Shown piece after piece: positions 18,646-27,307 of a DNA stretch of 64,000 nt. Where the stretch lies: positions 1 to 64,000 of the forward strand of contig CAJTXP010000020.1 of the NCBI GenBank assembly GCA_910583615.1, read 5' to 3'. Origin of the DNA: an uncultured Lachnospiraceae bacterium (GTDB lineage: Bacteria; Bacillota; Clostridia; Lachnospirales; Lachnospiraceae). Under the pieces are notes generated by a model. It was not told the origin of the DNA, searched no databases, and saw only the letters and a list, made by a program, of their open reading frames with translations. Each line of letters starts with the position of its first letter. Within the stretch, counting starts at the first letter, position 1. The position numbers and the translations under genes are program-made.

Positions 18646-18781
18646 TACACCTTGTCGCCATTGTACGCTTTAAATCAACTCTTTTCTGCCGTATCCCATC
18701 AAAAAGAATTTGATACAAGTTAATATTATAGCATATCTCCTGATATTTTGGAATAATCAAATTAAATTTTCATAAAGCACG

Positions 18782-18805
18782 TTGACGACTTAATAGACTT
18801 TACAC
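18782..18805 (+). repeat. Left arm of a 24-bp inverted repeat flanking a small gene
   Basis: Matches the reverse complement of 19090-19113 at 22 of 24 positions. It contains the -35 element of the small gene. Confidence 0.75.
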
Positions 18806-18827
18806 CCTTCCATTTATCTATTATAAT
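18799..18827 (+). promoter_or_regulatory. Sigma-A promoter of the 18878 gene
   Basis: TTTACA (18799-18804), 17-bp spacer, TATAAT (18822-18827), 50 bp before the ATG. Confidence 0.75.
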
Positions 18828-18877
18828 GTAGACAGTAACCAATTACAGAACAGATTAATGAAAAGGTGGTGAAAAAT

Positions 18878-19060
18878 ATGACCGAAAAAGAAATGCTCCA
18901 AAAAAATATTGAAGAATTTGAAAGGCTACAGGATTATATGATATCCTGTGAAAAAGAATCCGAAGCATATAAGAAAATGAAACGACGCTATATAGCGTTA
19001 AAAGTTATTTTAACAGCATCCGGAATTAATTTAACAGAAATTGACTACATTAAAGAGTAA
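18878..19060 (+). CDS. Small helical protein of unknown function
   Basis: 60 residues from ATG 18878, with AAGGTGG 8 bases upstream (a GTG at 18866 is in frame but overlaps that site). It is highly charged, Lys/Glu-rich and helical, ending in ASGINLTEIDYIKE. I do not recognise a family. A truncated paralogue faces it at 19162-19290, aligning in the last about 50 residues. The gene has its own strong promoter and a terminator at 19086-19129, and sits between 24-bp inverted repeats. Confidence 0.65.
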   Translation: MTEKEMLQKNIEEFERLQDYMISCEKESEAYKKMKRRYIALKVILTASGINLTEIDYIKE

Positions 19061-19085
19061 TACAACCGCATAAGTAACCAGATCA

Positions 19086-19129
19086 AAAAGTGTAAAGTCT
19101 ATTGAGTTGTCAAAGGGCTTTACACTTTT
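19086..19129. terminator. Terminator between converging small genes
   Basis: AAAAGTGTAAAG and CTTTACACTTTT form a 12-bp stem ending in a T run on the plus strand and an A/T-rich flank on the other. Confidence 0.65.
19090..19113 (-). repeat. Right arm of the 24-bp inverted repeat
   Basis: Reverse complement of 18782-18805 with two mismatches. It also forms the 5' part of the terminator stem. Confidence 0.75.
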
Positions 19130-19161
19130 ATTGGAATAATCAAACTTATACGGTTGTTTGT

Positions 19162-19290
19162 CTACTCTTTGATTTTATCGATATCTGTGAAATTTACGCC
19201 CGATATGTTGAGCAATGCTTTTAACATCAAATACTCATCTTTTAAATCTGCATAGGTTTCTGCAGCATTTTCTTTTTTTGCTAAAATCAT
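19162..19290 (-). pseudogene. Truncated paralogue of the 18878 protein
   Basis: From ATG 19290 it encodes 42 residues ending NISGVNFTDIDKIKE, clearly matching ASGINLTEIDYIKE of the facing gene. Homology continues upstream to about 19317 (DDFAKVQRR aligned with EEFERLQDY), but a TGA interrupts the frame there and no ribosome site precedes the ATG. It reads as a decayed inverted duplicate, although a short product is possible. Confidence 0.55.
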
Positions 19291-19338
19291 GCGTCTTTGC
19301 ACTTTTGCAAAATCATCAAGCTTCAGTCACCGATGTCA

Positions 19339-20028
19339 TCATTCCAACGGAGAGCCGCAGTAATCACAGATATTCCCGGTGCCGTCCGTAATATGGTTCA
19401 CACCGCCGCAGTTCGGACACTTTACAGCTCTGACTTCAGGCTCCGGATCCTTTGCCTGCGGGGCATTACCGGTATCTGCCAAAGCCTGTCCCGGCTGAGT
19501 TCTGTACTTGCTTCCAACAACAGGAGAAACAAGAATACGGCGCGTCTGGTCAATATAGCTGTCTTCAAGCAGACCATTATCAATCAGGTCCTGGACATTC
19601 TGAGACGTAACCTCAAAAGTTTCTCCCAAAAAATGTGCCATATCATCCAGAGAACCAACAGGCAAACGGGATGCGGCAAGAATATACCGTTCATGCTTTA
19701 ATCCCAGCATCTTATATTTCTTTGCGTGTCTTACAATGGCATATCCGCCGCCGCAAGAAACTGCTGTCCCAAAAACCAGTGCCCGTATACCGCTGACGCC
19801 CTCCGCAGCCAGTCCTTCGGTAAGACACACGACCATATAAATAACTCCAAATCCGAAAATAATCCAGCCCACAGTCATTGTTTTTTTAGCATTAGCGATC
19901 ATATTTTCTTTATCTTTATGTAATTTGGAAAGCATCAAAGGGATGCCGATATAGAAAAAAAATATCAGAAAAAAGATAATTACACCCCATGGAGCTCCTT
20001 TTGCTTTTTTTACATTGTTCCGTGCCAT
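19339..20028 (-). CDS. Membrane protein with C-terminal zinc ribbon
   Basis: 229 residues from the ATG at 20028. Two hydrophobic segments (about 15-34 and 53-76) anchor the N-terminus. The middle is soluble and helix-rich, and the C-terminal CPNCGGVNHITDG...CDYCGS is a four-cysteine zinc ribbon. It ends the SPFH transcription unit (64 bp after the SPFH gene), so the two probably act together at the membrane. Function unknown; the middle domain may be PCI/WH-like, which is a guess. Confidence 0.8.
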   Translation of the reverse strand: MARNNVKKAKGAPWGVIIFFLIFFFYIGIPLMLSKLHKDKENMIANAKKTMTVGWIIFGFGVIYMVVCLTEGLAAEGVSGIRALVFGTAVSCGGGYAIVRHAKKYKMLGLKHERYILAASRLPVGSLDDMAHFLGETFEVTSQNVQDLIDNGLLEDSYIDQTRRILVSPVVGSKYRTQPGQALADTGNAPQAKDPEPEVRAVKCPNCGGVNHITDGTGNICDYCGSPLE

Positions 20029-20091
20029 TCCTGCACCCGTCCTTCCTCTGCAGACCATAATTCGCTTTGTCTGTTCATTTCATCGCCCCCT

Positions 20092-21384
20092 TTACAGTCT
20101 TGCGCCGCATTCCGAGCAGAATTTCTCATCATCTTCCACTGGAGAACTGCACTTCGGACACAACTTTGCCAGAACATGACCGCATTCCGGACAGAATTTT
20201 GCTCCGGAAGAAATCTCGGCGCCGCATCCTGGACACAACTGCGGTTTTACATAGCCACAGCGGTCACACCCGGCTGCATGATCCGCCATATCATTCCCGC
20301 AGTTCGGGCAATGGTTTATCTTTCTGCCGCACTCAGGACAAAACTTTGTATTCCTGGTAATTTCTCCGCCGCAGGACGAACAGGCCATAGACGCAGATTC
20401 AGAAGAGTCCGGCTTCTTTTCTGTATCAAAGCCGCATCCGCCGCAAAATCTCTGTGTCCGCGGAATACGGGCGTGACACTTCGGGCATTCCTTCGCAGCT
20501 TCCCCAGGATGATTCAGCTGAATCTCCTGCGCCATACTGCCGAATACGGCGCCAAAACCCTGGCCCATTCCAAATCCTATACCGGCTCCCATCAGAGGGG
20601 CTGTGCCGGATCCCGTGTTTTTAGCTGCGCCTTCCAGCGTATCGAAAGAACGTTCCTGATGATAGTTATAGCCAATGATATCCATTTCCGCTCTCTTGGA
20701 TAAGGCGTCTTTCAGTTTTTTGACTGCCGTGTCATCTTCCGGAACACTGATTTCATTCACAAAGAAAGAAACAAGTTCAATCCCGTATTCATCCATTACC
20801 GGCTGAATTTTGTCTTTCATGTACTGCGATATTTCATCAAGATATGCATTGATTTCCAGAATGCCGATCTTCTCATGAATCAGATAGGTAGAAATGGCAT
20901 CTTTTATCCTCGTAACATAAAGACCTCTGAAATACTTTGTAACAGTCATCGCATCAAAGGCCGGCATTGTCGCCACAAGTTTTATCAAAAACTTCCTGGC
21001 ATCAGATATACGGATGCCGAACACCCCGTTCGCGCGGACAGGCGCAAAGATTCCATACTTCGGATCCTGAATCTGAACAGGGCTTGGCGTTCCCCATTTA
21101 ATATCAAGATTATAGCCCTTGTTGACATACCACACCTCTGCGGTAAACGGGCTTCTTCCGCCGAACGGAAGATTTACAATCTTATTAAGAATCGGAATAT
21201 TGGCGGTTTCAAGCGTATGGCGCCCACTGCCAAAAACATCCAGAACCTTTCCTCCCTTTACCAGAACCGCTTCCTGCGATTCATTTACAATCAACTGCGT
21301 CCATGTACCTAATTCTTCATTGGGATATTTCCATGCGAGCACATCAGGTTTCCCGTTATACTTAACAACTTCTACAATTGCCAT
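20092..21384 (-). CDS. SPFH domain protein with five C-terminal zinc ribbons
   Basis: 430 residues. The N-terminal about 280 residues form an SPFH/band-7-like domain of the YdjI type (VVKYNGKPDVLAWKYPNEEL at the start, ELVSFFVNEISVPEDD in the middle). A glycine-rich hinge (MGAGIGFGMGQGFG) follows, then five consecutive CxxC...CxxC ribbons: CPKCHARI/CGGC, CSSCGGEI/CPEC, CPNCGNDM/CDRC, CPGCGAEI/CPEC and CPKCSSPV/CSEC. GGGAGG precedes the ATG. It probably assembles on membranes; YdjI-family proteins are linked to membrane-stress responses with phage-shock proteins, but no PspA homologue is present here. Confidence 0.88.
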   Translation of the reverse strand: MAIVEVVKYNGKPDVLAWKYPNEELGTWTQLIVNESQEAVLVKGGKVLDVFGSGRHTLETANIPILNKIVNLPFGGRSPFTAEVWYVNKGYNLDIKWGTPSPVQIQDPKYGIFAPVRANGVFGIRISDARKFLIKLVATMPAFDAMTVTKYFRGLYVTRIKDAISTYLIHEKIGILEINAYLDEISQYMKDKIQPVMDEYGIELVSFFVNEISVPEDDTAVKKLKDALSKRAEMDIIGYNYHQERSFDTLEGAAKNTGSGTAPLMGAGIGFGMGQGFGAVFGSMAQEIQLNHPGEAAKECPKCHARIPRTQRFCGGCGFDTEKKPDSSESASMACSSCGGEITRNTKFCPECGRKINHCPNCGNDMADHAAGCDRCGYVKPQLCPGCGAEISSGAKFCPECGHVLAKLCPKCSSPVEDDEKFCSECGARL

Positions 21385-21421
21385 TTAAATGCCTCCCACT
21401 TATCGTTTGCTGATCCATAAC

Positions 21422-22450
21422 CTATAAGAAAATCTGCCGGATGTCATTCACCAGGACCACGATCATAAGTCCCATCAGAAGTACAAATCCCAGAAAATGC
21501 ACCATGCTCTCCTTCTCCTGCGGCAGCGCCTTTCCCCGCACCGCTTCGATCAGAAGAAATACAAGCCTGCCGCCGTCCAACGCCGGTATGGGCAGAAGAT
21601 TCATGACGCCCAGATTCACAGACAGCAGGATGGACATGATTACCATATTCAGCGCCACATAATACCAGCCGTCCGTCCGGCTCTCTTCATAAGTGTCCCC
21701 GATCGCATTCACAATTCCCACCGGACCGGACACATCATTCAGTTCCACCTGTCCCTGCACAAGTTTCAGAAGACTCTCCATCGTTGCCTTCAGCCAGTAG
21801 CGAAGCTCCGCCAGACTGTATCCCGCGGTCGTAAACACATTGCCCCTGGTCCGCACATTTACCTTTTCAAATCCATAGCGATAATATCCGCTTTCATCTT
21901 TTACAGGCGTAATCTTGATTGTATACTCCTCTTCGCCTCTTCGGTAGGTCACTTCAGCCGGCTGCCCCTGATGAAGGCTGTTAAACAGACTGATCTCCCG
22001 ATACACATAAGTCCGGCTTCCTCCCATCCGCACGATCCGGTCTCCATCCTGCATCCCTGCTTCGGCCGCCGGATATCCCGGCGTCACATCAACGACGGTA
22101 TCGTCATAGCCGACATTGGCGACTATGATTACGGACAACACAAAAGCGAGCAGGAAGTTAAAAACGGGACCGGCTGCAACAACCGAGATCCTTGCCCACA
22201 CGGATTTGCTCCCGAAAGAACCTTCCTCATCACTTTCCTCTTCTTCTCCCACCATCATACAGGAACCCCCGAACGGCAGAATCTTCAGAGAATAGCGGGT
22301 GCCTCCCCACTCATGGCTCAAAAGCCTGGGACCCATGCCTACCGAAAATTCCGTAACCGTGATGCCGTTATGCTTTGCCAGCAGAAAATGCCCCAGTTCA
22401 TGAACGATCACTATGACACTGAAGATTAACAATGCCAGAATAATACTCAA
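21422..22450 (-). CDS. RIP metalloprotease RseP (site-2 protease)
   Basis: 342 residues, with zinc site HELGH in the first transmembrane helix (about 17-21), a central PDZ domain (about 110-200), and the third zinc ligand in MNLLPIPALDGG near the C-terminus. It cleaves membrane-embedded anti-sigma factors or other substrates. Translation appears to begin at a TTG (22450) with GGTGG just upstream; no ATG is in a suitable place. Last gene of the pyrH-frr-uppS-cdsA-dxr cluster. Confidence 0.95.
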   Translation of the reverse strand: MSIILALLIFSVIVIVHELGHFLLAKHNGITVTEFSVGMGPRLLSHEWGGTRYSLKILPFGGSCMMVGEEEESDEEGSFGSKSVWARISVVAAGPVFNFLLAFVLSVIIVANVGYDDTVVDVTPGYPAAEAGMQDGDRIVRMGGSRTYVYREISLFNSLHQGQPAEVTYRRGEEEYTIKITPVKDESGYYRYGFEKVNVRTRGNVFTTAGYSLAELRYWLKATMESLLKLVQGQVELNDVSGPVGIVNAIGDTYEESRTDGWYYVALNMVIMSILLSVNLGVMNLLPIPALDGGRLVFLLIEAVRGKALPQEKESMVHFLGFVLLMGLMIVVLVNDIRQIFL

Positions 22451-22500
22451 TCTACCACCTGCTTTCTTATAATCCGTTCCATATCTGTTTCAACAGTTCC

Positions 22501-23646
22501 TTAATGTCTCATCTGTTCGATTCTCTCATAAACTTCCGTTTCTGTCTGAAGTATCTCCTCGACAGACGGCGCCTTAATCACCTTATGCTCCTTCATACAG
22601 CGTTCGATCAGCTCCGGAATCTCAAGGAAGCCGATCTTTCTGTCCAGAAACAGCGCAACCGCCCGCTCGTTTGCCGCATTGTATACCGTCGGAAGGCTTC
22701 CTCCTGCCGCCGCCGCGTCAAATGCCAGCCCAAGTCCGGGGAAGTTCTCCATATCCGGTTCCTCAAACGTGATCTGTCCAAGCTTCCAGAAATCCAGCCT
22801 CTCTCCCGGCAGATAACGTCTTTGGGGATAATAAAGGGCATACTGAATCGGCAGCTTCATATCCGGCGTTCCAAGCTGTGCAATGACCGCCCCGTCCGCA
22901 AATTCCACCATGGAATGGATGATGCTTTTGGGCTGGACAACGATCTTTATGTCCTCCGGTTCCACGCCAAACAGCCATCTGGCTTCCATCATTTCCAGTC
23001 CTTTGTTGACCAGTGTCGCAGAATCGATTGTAATTTTCCGACCCATGGACCAGTTCGGATGCTTCAGTGCATCTTCCACCTGAACATCCCGCAGTTCTTC
23101 TTTTTTCTTTCCCCGAAACGGTCCGCCGGAGGCCGTCAGTAATATTTTATGCAGCTCTCCTCTGTTTTCTCCGTTCAGACACTGAAAAATCGCGCTGTGC
23201 TCGCTGTCCACCGGGAGAATCCGGACGCCGCATTCTTCTGCAAGGGGCATGATGATATGTCCGGCTGTTACCAGAGTCTCTTTATTCGCCAGTGCAATAT
23301 CCTTTCCCGCCTTCATGGCGGCAATCGTCGGGCGGATGCCGATCATTCCCACAATGGCCGTCACCAGTATCCCGGATTCCGGCTGCTCTGCAACTTCAAT
23401 CAGCCCTTCCATGCCTGTTACGACCCGTACGTCCAGATCCCGGATCCGGCTTTTCAGCTCTTTTGCTTTCTCCTCCGTCCATACAGCGGCAAGCGAAGGA
23501 TGAAACTCACGGATCTGCGCCTCCAGCCGTTCCACGTTGGATCCTGCTGCCAGAGCCGTGATCTCAAGGTCTCCATTCGTCCTTGCAATTTCCAGTGTCT
23601 GAGTCCCTATGGAACCGGTGGAACCCAGTATCGCTATCTTCTTCAT
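22501..23646 (-). CDS. 1-deoxy-D-xylulose-5-phosphate reductoisomerase
   Basis: 381 residues. The NADPH-binding GSTGSIGTQTLEI opens the protein. The metal and substrate loop is LPVDSEHSAIFQC (about 145-157), and TASGGPFR and WSMGRKITIDSATLVNKGLE follow as expected. It makes MEP, the committed step of the non-mevalonate isoprenoid pathway, which supplies the UppS substrate. AGGAGA precedes the ATG. Full length. Confidence 0.97.
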   Translation of the reverse strand: MKKIAILGSTGSIGTQTLEIARTNGDLEITALAAGSNVERLEAQIREFHPSLAAVWTEEKAKELKSRIRDLDVRVVTGMEGLIEVAEQPESGILVTAIVGMIGIRPTIAAMKAGKDIALANKETLVTAGHIIMPLAEECGVRILPVDSEHSAIFQCLNGENRGELHKILLTASGGPFRGKKKEELRDVQVEDALKHPNWSMGRKITIDSATLVNKGLEMMEARWLFGVEPEDIKIVVQPKSIIHSMVEFADGAVIAQLGTPDMKLPIQYALYYPQRRYLPGERLDFWKLGQITFEEPDMENFPGLGLAFDAAAAGGSLPTVYNAANERAVALFLDRKIGFLEIPELIERCMKEHKVIKAPSVEEILQTETEVYERIEQMRH

Positions 23647-23717
23647 ATGTTGTCTCCTGTTATCCTTTCACATTCGTGCAGATATCATGTATCTACGACA
23701 TCTGCATCTTCCATCTG

Positions 23718-24527
23718 TCATCCTACCAGAACTGCAGCCAGAATATAGATCATGGGCGCCGTTACAATTACGCTGTCAAACCGGTCCAGAATCCCTCCAT
23801 GTCCCGGTATCAGCGATCCATAGTCCTTGATCCCGTGCTGGCGCTTCACTGCTGACGCCGCCAGATCGCCCACCTGGGAAGCTGCTGCACCCACTGCGCA
23901 GATCACTGCATAGGCAATGACTGGAGCGCCCGTACACACTGCATAGACCGCTCCCAGCGCCGATGCGCCCGCCACCCCGCCGATCGCGCCTTCTATGGAT
24001 TTCTTCGGGCTTAAGACCGGAGCCAGTTTATGCTTCCCGAAAAGCATCCCTGTACAATATGCAAAGGTATCGCATCCCCAAGAACTGAAAAAAATCAGCC
24101 ATACCAGAAAAAAGCCGCCTTTCATCATACGGGTCAGATAGATAAAGCTCAGCATGACCGGTACATAGACCACGCCAAAAAAAGCGGCCATCACCTGACT
24201 TGTCTCATACTTCGGGAAGGTAAAAACATAGACTGCCATGATAAGCATAAACGCCGCCAGAAGCGCCAGCCATTTGAACTCCTCTCCCGTCCTGTCCGTC
24301 CCTGCCGTCGTCAGCATGACCGCACTCCACAGGACCGCTCCAAGAAAACCGGCGCTTCCGATTCCTCTTCGGATGCTCATGCCAAACACCTTATAGAACT
24401 CATCCAGCCCGATATACCCTACGACTGCCACAAGAAAGCCCAGTGGCAGCCCGCCGTACCAGCAGGCGCCTGCAGCCAGAAAAACCAGAATGATACCGCT
24501 TGTAAGCCTTGTTAAAAAAGATTTCAT
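23718..24527 (-). CDS. Phosphatidate cytidylyltransferase
   Basis: 269 residues from ATG 24527, whose codon overlaps the uppS stop (ATGA). A polytopic membrane protein with the CDP-alcohol synthase signature near the C-terminus: KRQHGIKDYGSLIPGHGG followed by DRFDS. It makes CDP-diacylglycerol for phospholipid synthesis. The open frame continues upstream inside uppS, but that part is out of frame with uppS and has no family similarity. Confidence 0.95.
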   Translation of the reverse strand: MKSFLTRLTSGIILVFLAAGACWYGGLPLGFLVAVVGYIGLDEFYKVFGMSIRRGIGSAGFLGAVLWSAVMLTTAGTDRTGEEFKWLALLAAFMLIMAVYVFTFPKYETSQVMAAFFGVVYVPVMLSFIYLTRMMKGGFFLVWLIFFSSWGCDTFAYCTGMLFGKHKLAPVLSPKKSIEGAIGGVAGASALGAVYAVCTGAPVIAYAVICAVGAAASQVGDLAASAVKRQHGIKDYGSLIPGHGGILDRFDSVIVTAPMIYILAAVLVG

Positions 24528-25237
24528 CAGGATTCCTCCCCTGCCTCTTCCTTTACTCCGCCGTATCGGCGCTCTCTCTGATTGTATTTTTCGATTGCTT
24601 TTGAAAGCTCCTCTTTGCCAAAATCCGGCCATGGCAGATCTGTAAAATAAAACTCCGTATATGCCAGCTGCCACATCAGATAATTGGACAGACGCTGCTC
24701 CCCGCTGGTCCGGATCAGCAGATCCGGATCCGGAATTCCCGCCGTATCCAGATGGGCAGATATCACGTCTTCCGTAATCTCCTCCGGACGAATCCCTTCC
24801 TCCGCAATCCTTTTCACCGCACGGCATATCTCGTCGCGGCTCCCGTAATTGATCGCAATGGTAAAGTTCAGCCCGTCCTGATCCCTGGACTCCTCTTCCA
24901 GATTCGCAATACTGTCCTGTATATCCTCTGCAAGCCCCGTCTTGTCTCCGATTACACGGACCCGCATATGATTCTTTTTTGCTGTTTTCACGCAGGTCTT
25001 CATATAACTGCGCAAAAGCGTCATCAGCGCATCCACTTCATCTCTGGAACGTCTCCAGTTTTCTGTAGAAAATGCATAGACGGTCAGATATTTAATTCCC
25101 ATATGATATGCGTCTTCACATATCCGTTCCACATTCTTTGCTCCCTGAACATGGCCATAGTTCCGGGGCATCCCTTTTGCTTTTGCCCAGCGTCCGTTCC
25201 CATCCAGAATAATCGCCACATGCTGAGGTATTTTCAT
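24527..25237 (-). CDS. Isoprenyl transferase (undecaprenyl diphosphate synthase)
   Basis: 236 residues from ATG 25237, with AAGGAGG 7 bases upstream. The catalytic Asp and P-loop-like motif is AIILDGNGRWA near the N-terminus. YLTVYAFSTENWRR and the C-terminal RTSGEQRLSNYLMWQLAYTE are conserved family boxes. It makes the C55 lipid carrier for peptidoglycan. Confidence 0.97.
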   Translation of the reverse strand: MKIPQHVAIILDGNGRWAKAKGMPRNYGHVQGAKNVERICEDAYHMGIKYLTVYAFSTENWRRSRDEVDALMTLLRSYMKTCVKTAKKNHMRVRVIGDKTGLAEDIQDSIANLEEESRDQDGLNFTIAINYGSRDEICRAVKRIAEEGIRPEEITEDVISAHLDTAGIPDPDLLIRTSGEQRLSNYLMWQLAYTEFYFTDLPWPDFGKEELSKAIEKYNQRERRYGGVKEEAGEES

Positions 25238-25268
25238 AAAGCAACCTCCTTTTTGCACATATCAAGAA

Positions 25269-25299
25269 ACAAGGGCCGCTGCAAAATGCAGGCCCTTGT
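25269..25299 (-). terminator. Stem-loop after frr
   Basis: ACAAGGGCC and GGCCCTTGT form the stem. On the minus strand it is followed by TTTCTTG. It sits between frr and uppS and may attenuate rather than end transcription of the cluster. Confidence 0.5.
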
Positions 25300-25319
25300 C
25301 TCCAGGTCCTCTCAGGTAA

Positions 25320-25874
25320 TCATACGGTCATGATTTCTTTTGTCTTTTCTTCAACTGCCTTGTCAATCTCCGCAATATACTTGTCTGTAAGCTTCTGCGC
25401 CTTTGTCTCCAGCGCTTTCTGATCATCCTCTGTAAGCTCATTGTTCTTGTTCAGCTTTTTAAACGTCTCATTGGCGTCTCTGCGGATATTCCGGATCGCA
25501 ACCTTTGCATCGTCTCCCTTTTTCTTCACATCCTTCGAAAGCGCCTTACGGCGTTCCTCTGTCAGTTCCGGGAATACCAGCCGGATGGCAGAACCGTCAT
25601 TGGTCGGATTAATGCCAAGGTCCGAAGTATTGATCGCACGCTCGATCTCCCGGATCATCTTCTTCTCCCAGGGCTGAATCAGTATGATGCGGGCTTCCGG
25701 TACGGAGATATTCCCCACCTGCTGAAGCGGTGTCGGCGTTCCATAGTAATCCACCTTGATCTTATCCAGAACATGCGGATTCGCACGTCCTGCCCGGATC
25801 GTTGCATAATCTCTTAAAAGCGCATCATAAGATTTGCTCATCTTTGTCTCAAACGGCTGTAATCTTTCTTCCAT
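25320..25874 (-). CDS. Ribosome recycling factor
   Basis: 184 residues, full length. Conserved boxes are TIRAGRANPHVLDKIKVDYYG, PLQQVGNISVPEAR and LTEERRKALSKDVKK. Together with EF-G it splits post-termination ribosomes. Start has GGGAGGA upstream. It lies 17 bp after pyrH, the usual pyrH-frr pairing. Confidence 0.98.
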   Translation of the reverse strand: MEERLQPFETKMSKSYDALLRDYATIRAGRANPHVLDKIKVDYYGTPTPLQQVGNISVPEARIILIQPWEKKMIREIERAINTSDLGINPTNDGSAIRLVFPELTEERRKALSKDVKKKGDDAKVAIRNIRRDANETFKKLNKNNELTEDDQKALETKAQKLTDKYIAEIDKAVEEKTKEIMTV

Positions 25875-25891
25875 GTAGTAATTCCTCCCTG

Positions 25892-26587
25892 TTATACTGT
25901 TACTTTTGTTCCTGTAAAATCGCCCCGGACCGTGCGCAGAATGCTGTTCTCTTCATTCAGCCCGAACACCATCATCGGCATTTTGTTTTCCATGCACATG
26001 ATGGAAGCCGTCAGATCCATTACCCCCAGCTTCCGGTCAATCACGGTCTGAATGGGAATCTCATCATACTTCTCCGCCTTCGGATTCAGCTTCGGATCGC
26101 TGTCATATACTCCGTCAACTGCTTTTGCCAGCAGAATCACATCTGCCTCAATCTCAACAGCCCGGAGCGTCGTGGTCGTATCCGTGGAAAAATACGGATG
26201 TCCGGTACCTCCTGCAAAGAACACCACCATTCCTTTTTCCAGACACTCCATCGCCGCGTCCTTTGTAAACATCTCCGCCATGGGTCCGCAGGTAAACGGG
26301 GTAAATACCTTTGTCTTCATCCCCACGCTCCGGAAGATCTCTGATACGTAGATGCAGTTCATCACGGTCGCCAGCATGCCGATCTGATCGGACTTGGCAC
26401 GGTCAATGTTCTCACTGGTCCGTCCTCTCCAGAAGTTTCCTCCTCCGATCACGACTCCCACCTGGATGCCTTCCCTCAGAACACTTTTCACCTGTTCTGC
26501 CACCCTGATACAGGTGGCTTCGTCGAATCCAGTGTGCTTATCCCCTGCAAGGGCCTCGCCGCTCAACTTCAATAGTACACGTTTCAT
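25892..26587 (-). CDS. UMP kinase
   Basis: 231 residues of the bacterial amino-acid-kinase-fold UMP kinase. LKLSGEAL opens the protein, IGGGNFWRG forms the phosphate loop, and FFAGGTGHPYFSTDTTTTLRA is the nucleotide site. It converts UMP to UDP for RNA, wall and lipid precursors. GAGGTG precedes the ATG. rpsB and tsf, often upstream in other bacteria, are absent here. Confidence 0.97.
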   Translation of the reverse strand: MKRVLLKLSGEALAGDKHTGFDEATCIRVAEQVKSVLREGIQVGVVIGGGNFWRGRTSENIDRAKSDQIGMLATVMNCIYVSEIFRSVGMKTKVFTPFTCGPMAEMFTKDAAMECLEKGMVVFFAGGTGHPYFSTDTTTTLRAVEIEADVILLAKAVDGVYDSDPKLNPKAEKYDEIPIQTVIDRKLGVMDLTASIMCMENKMPMMVFGLNEENSILRTVRGDFTGTKVTV

Positions 26588-26724
26588 ATCGCACCTCTGC
26601 CTGTTCTTCGTGCATCCTGGACCGCATGCAGCAGGCCATTTTCTGCACTGTTACAAATATTTTACCACAAATCATGGAAATAGCAACCAGATTTATTTTA
26701 CCAGATGCCGAAACGTTTCTTTTC

Positions 26725-26795
26725 ATTACTTTTTACACGTCGACCAGTGTTCAGCCTGGTGGGGGCGTCCGGATGGCGTGGGTGTGAAAAATAAC
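26725..26795. repeat. Intergenic palindromic repeat, type B, full copy
   Basis: Ends ATTACTTTTTACACG and GTGTGAAAAATAAC are inverted relative to each other. The core contains CAGCCTGGTGGGGGCGTCCG. It lies between the dtd stop and the pyrH start. Confidence 0.8.
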
Positions 26796-26801
26796 GGAAA
26801 A

Positions 26802-27248
26802 TTACAGTTCTTCCGAATCAAGGAGTATTGTGAACGGGCCGTCATTCAGAAGTTCCACTTTCATGTCGGCGCCAAATTCGCCGCACTCCACTGCCGGAAA
26901 CTGTTCCCTGCATTTCTGGATCATGTATTCATACATTTCATTTGCCATATCCGGTTTGCCGGCGCGGGTAAAACCGGGGCGGTTGCCGCGGCGGCAGTCT
27001 GCATAGAGAGTAAACTGGGATATCAGAAGAAGCTCCCCGTTCACCGCGCGGAGATCCAGATTGGTTTTGCCGTTCCCGTCTTCAAAAATACGAAGACCCA
27101 GCATTTTTTTAATCATTTTGTCTGCAGTCTCTTTTGTATCCTCATCCGAGACACCGATCAGCACCACGAATCCTTTTCCGATTCTGCCAATTACATTCCC
27201 GTCTACCGTCACCGAGGCGTGCGTAACTCTCTGTATTACAAATTTCAT
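26802..27248 (-). CDS. D-aminoacyl-tRNA deacylase
   Basis: 148 residues from ATG 27248, with AAGGAAG upstream. The chirality-checking loop SQFTLYAD (about 78-85) and NRPGFTRAGKP, whose Gly-Pro/cis-Pro motif is characteristic, are both present. It hydrolyses D-amino acids from tRNA. Adjacent to maf and probably cotranscribed with it. A type B repeat follows its stop by 6 bp. Confidence 0.96.
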   Translation of the reverse strand: MKFVIQRVTHASVTVDGNVIGRIGKGFVVLIGVSDEDTKETADKMIKKMLGLRIFEDGNGKTNLDLRAVNGELLLISQFTLYADCRRGNRPGFTRAGKPDMANEMYEYMIQKCREQFPAVECGEFGADMKVELLNDGPFTILLDSEEL

Positions 27249-27307
27249 GATAATCTTCCTTTCTCTGTCGTAAAAATCATAATGCCATTCATCAGGATAG
27301 AGCATGC

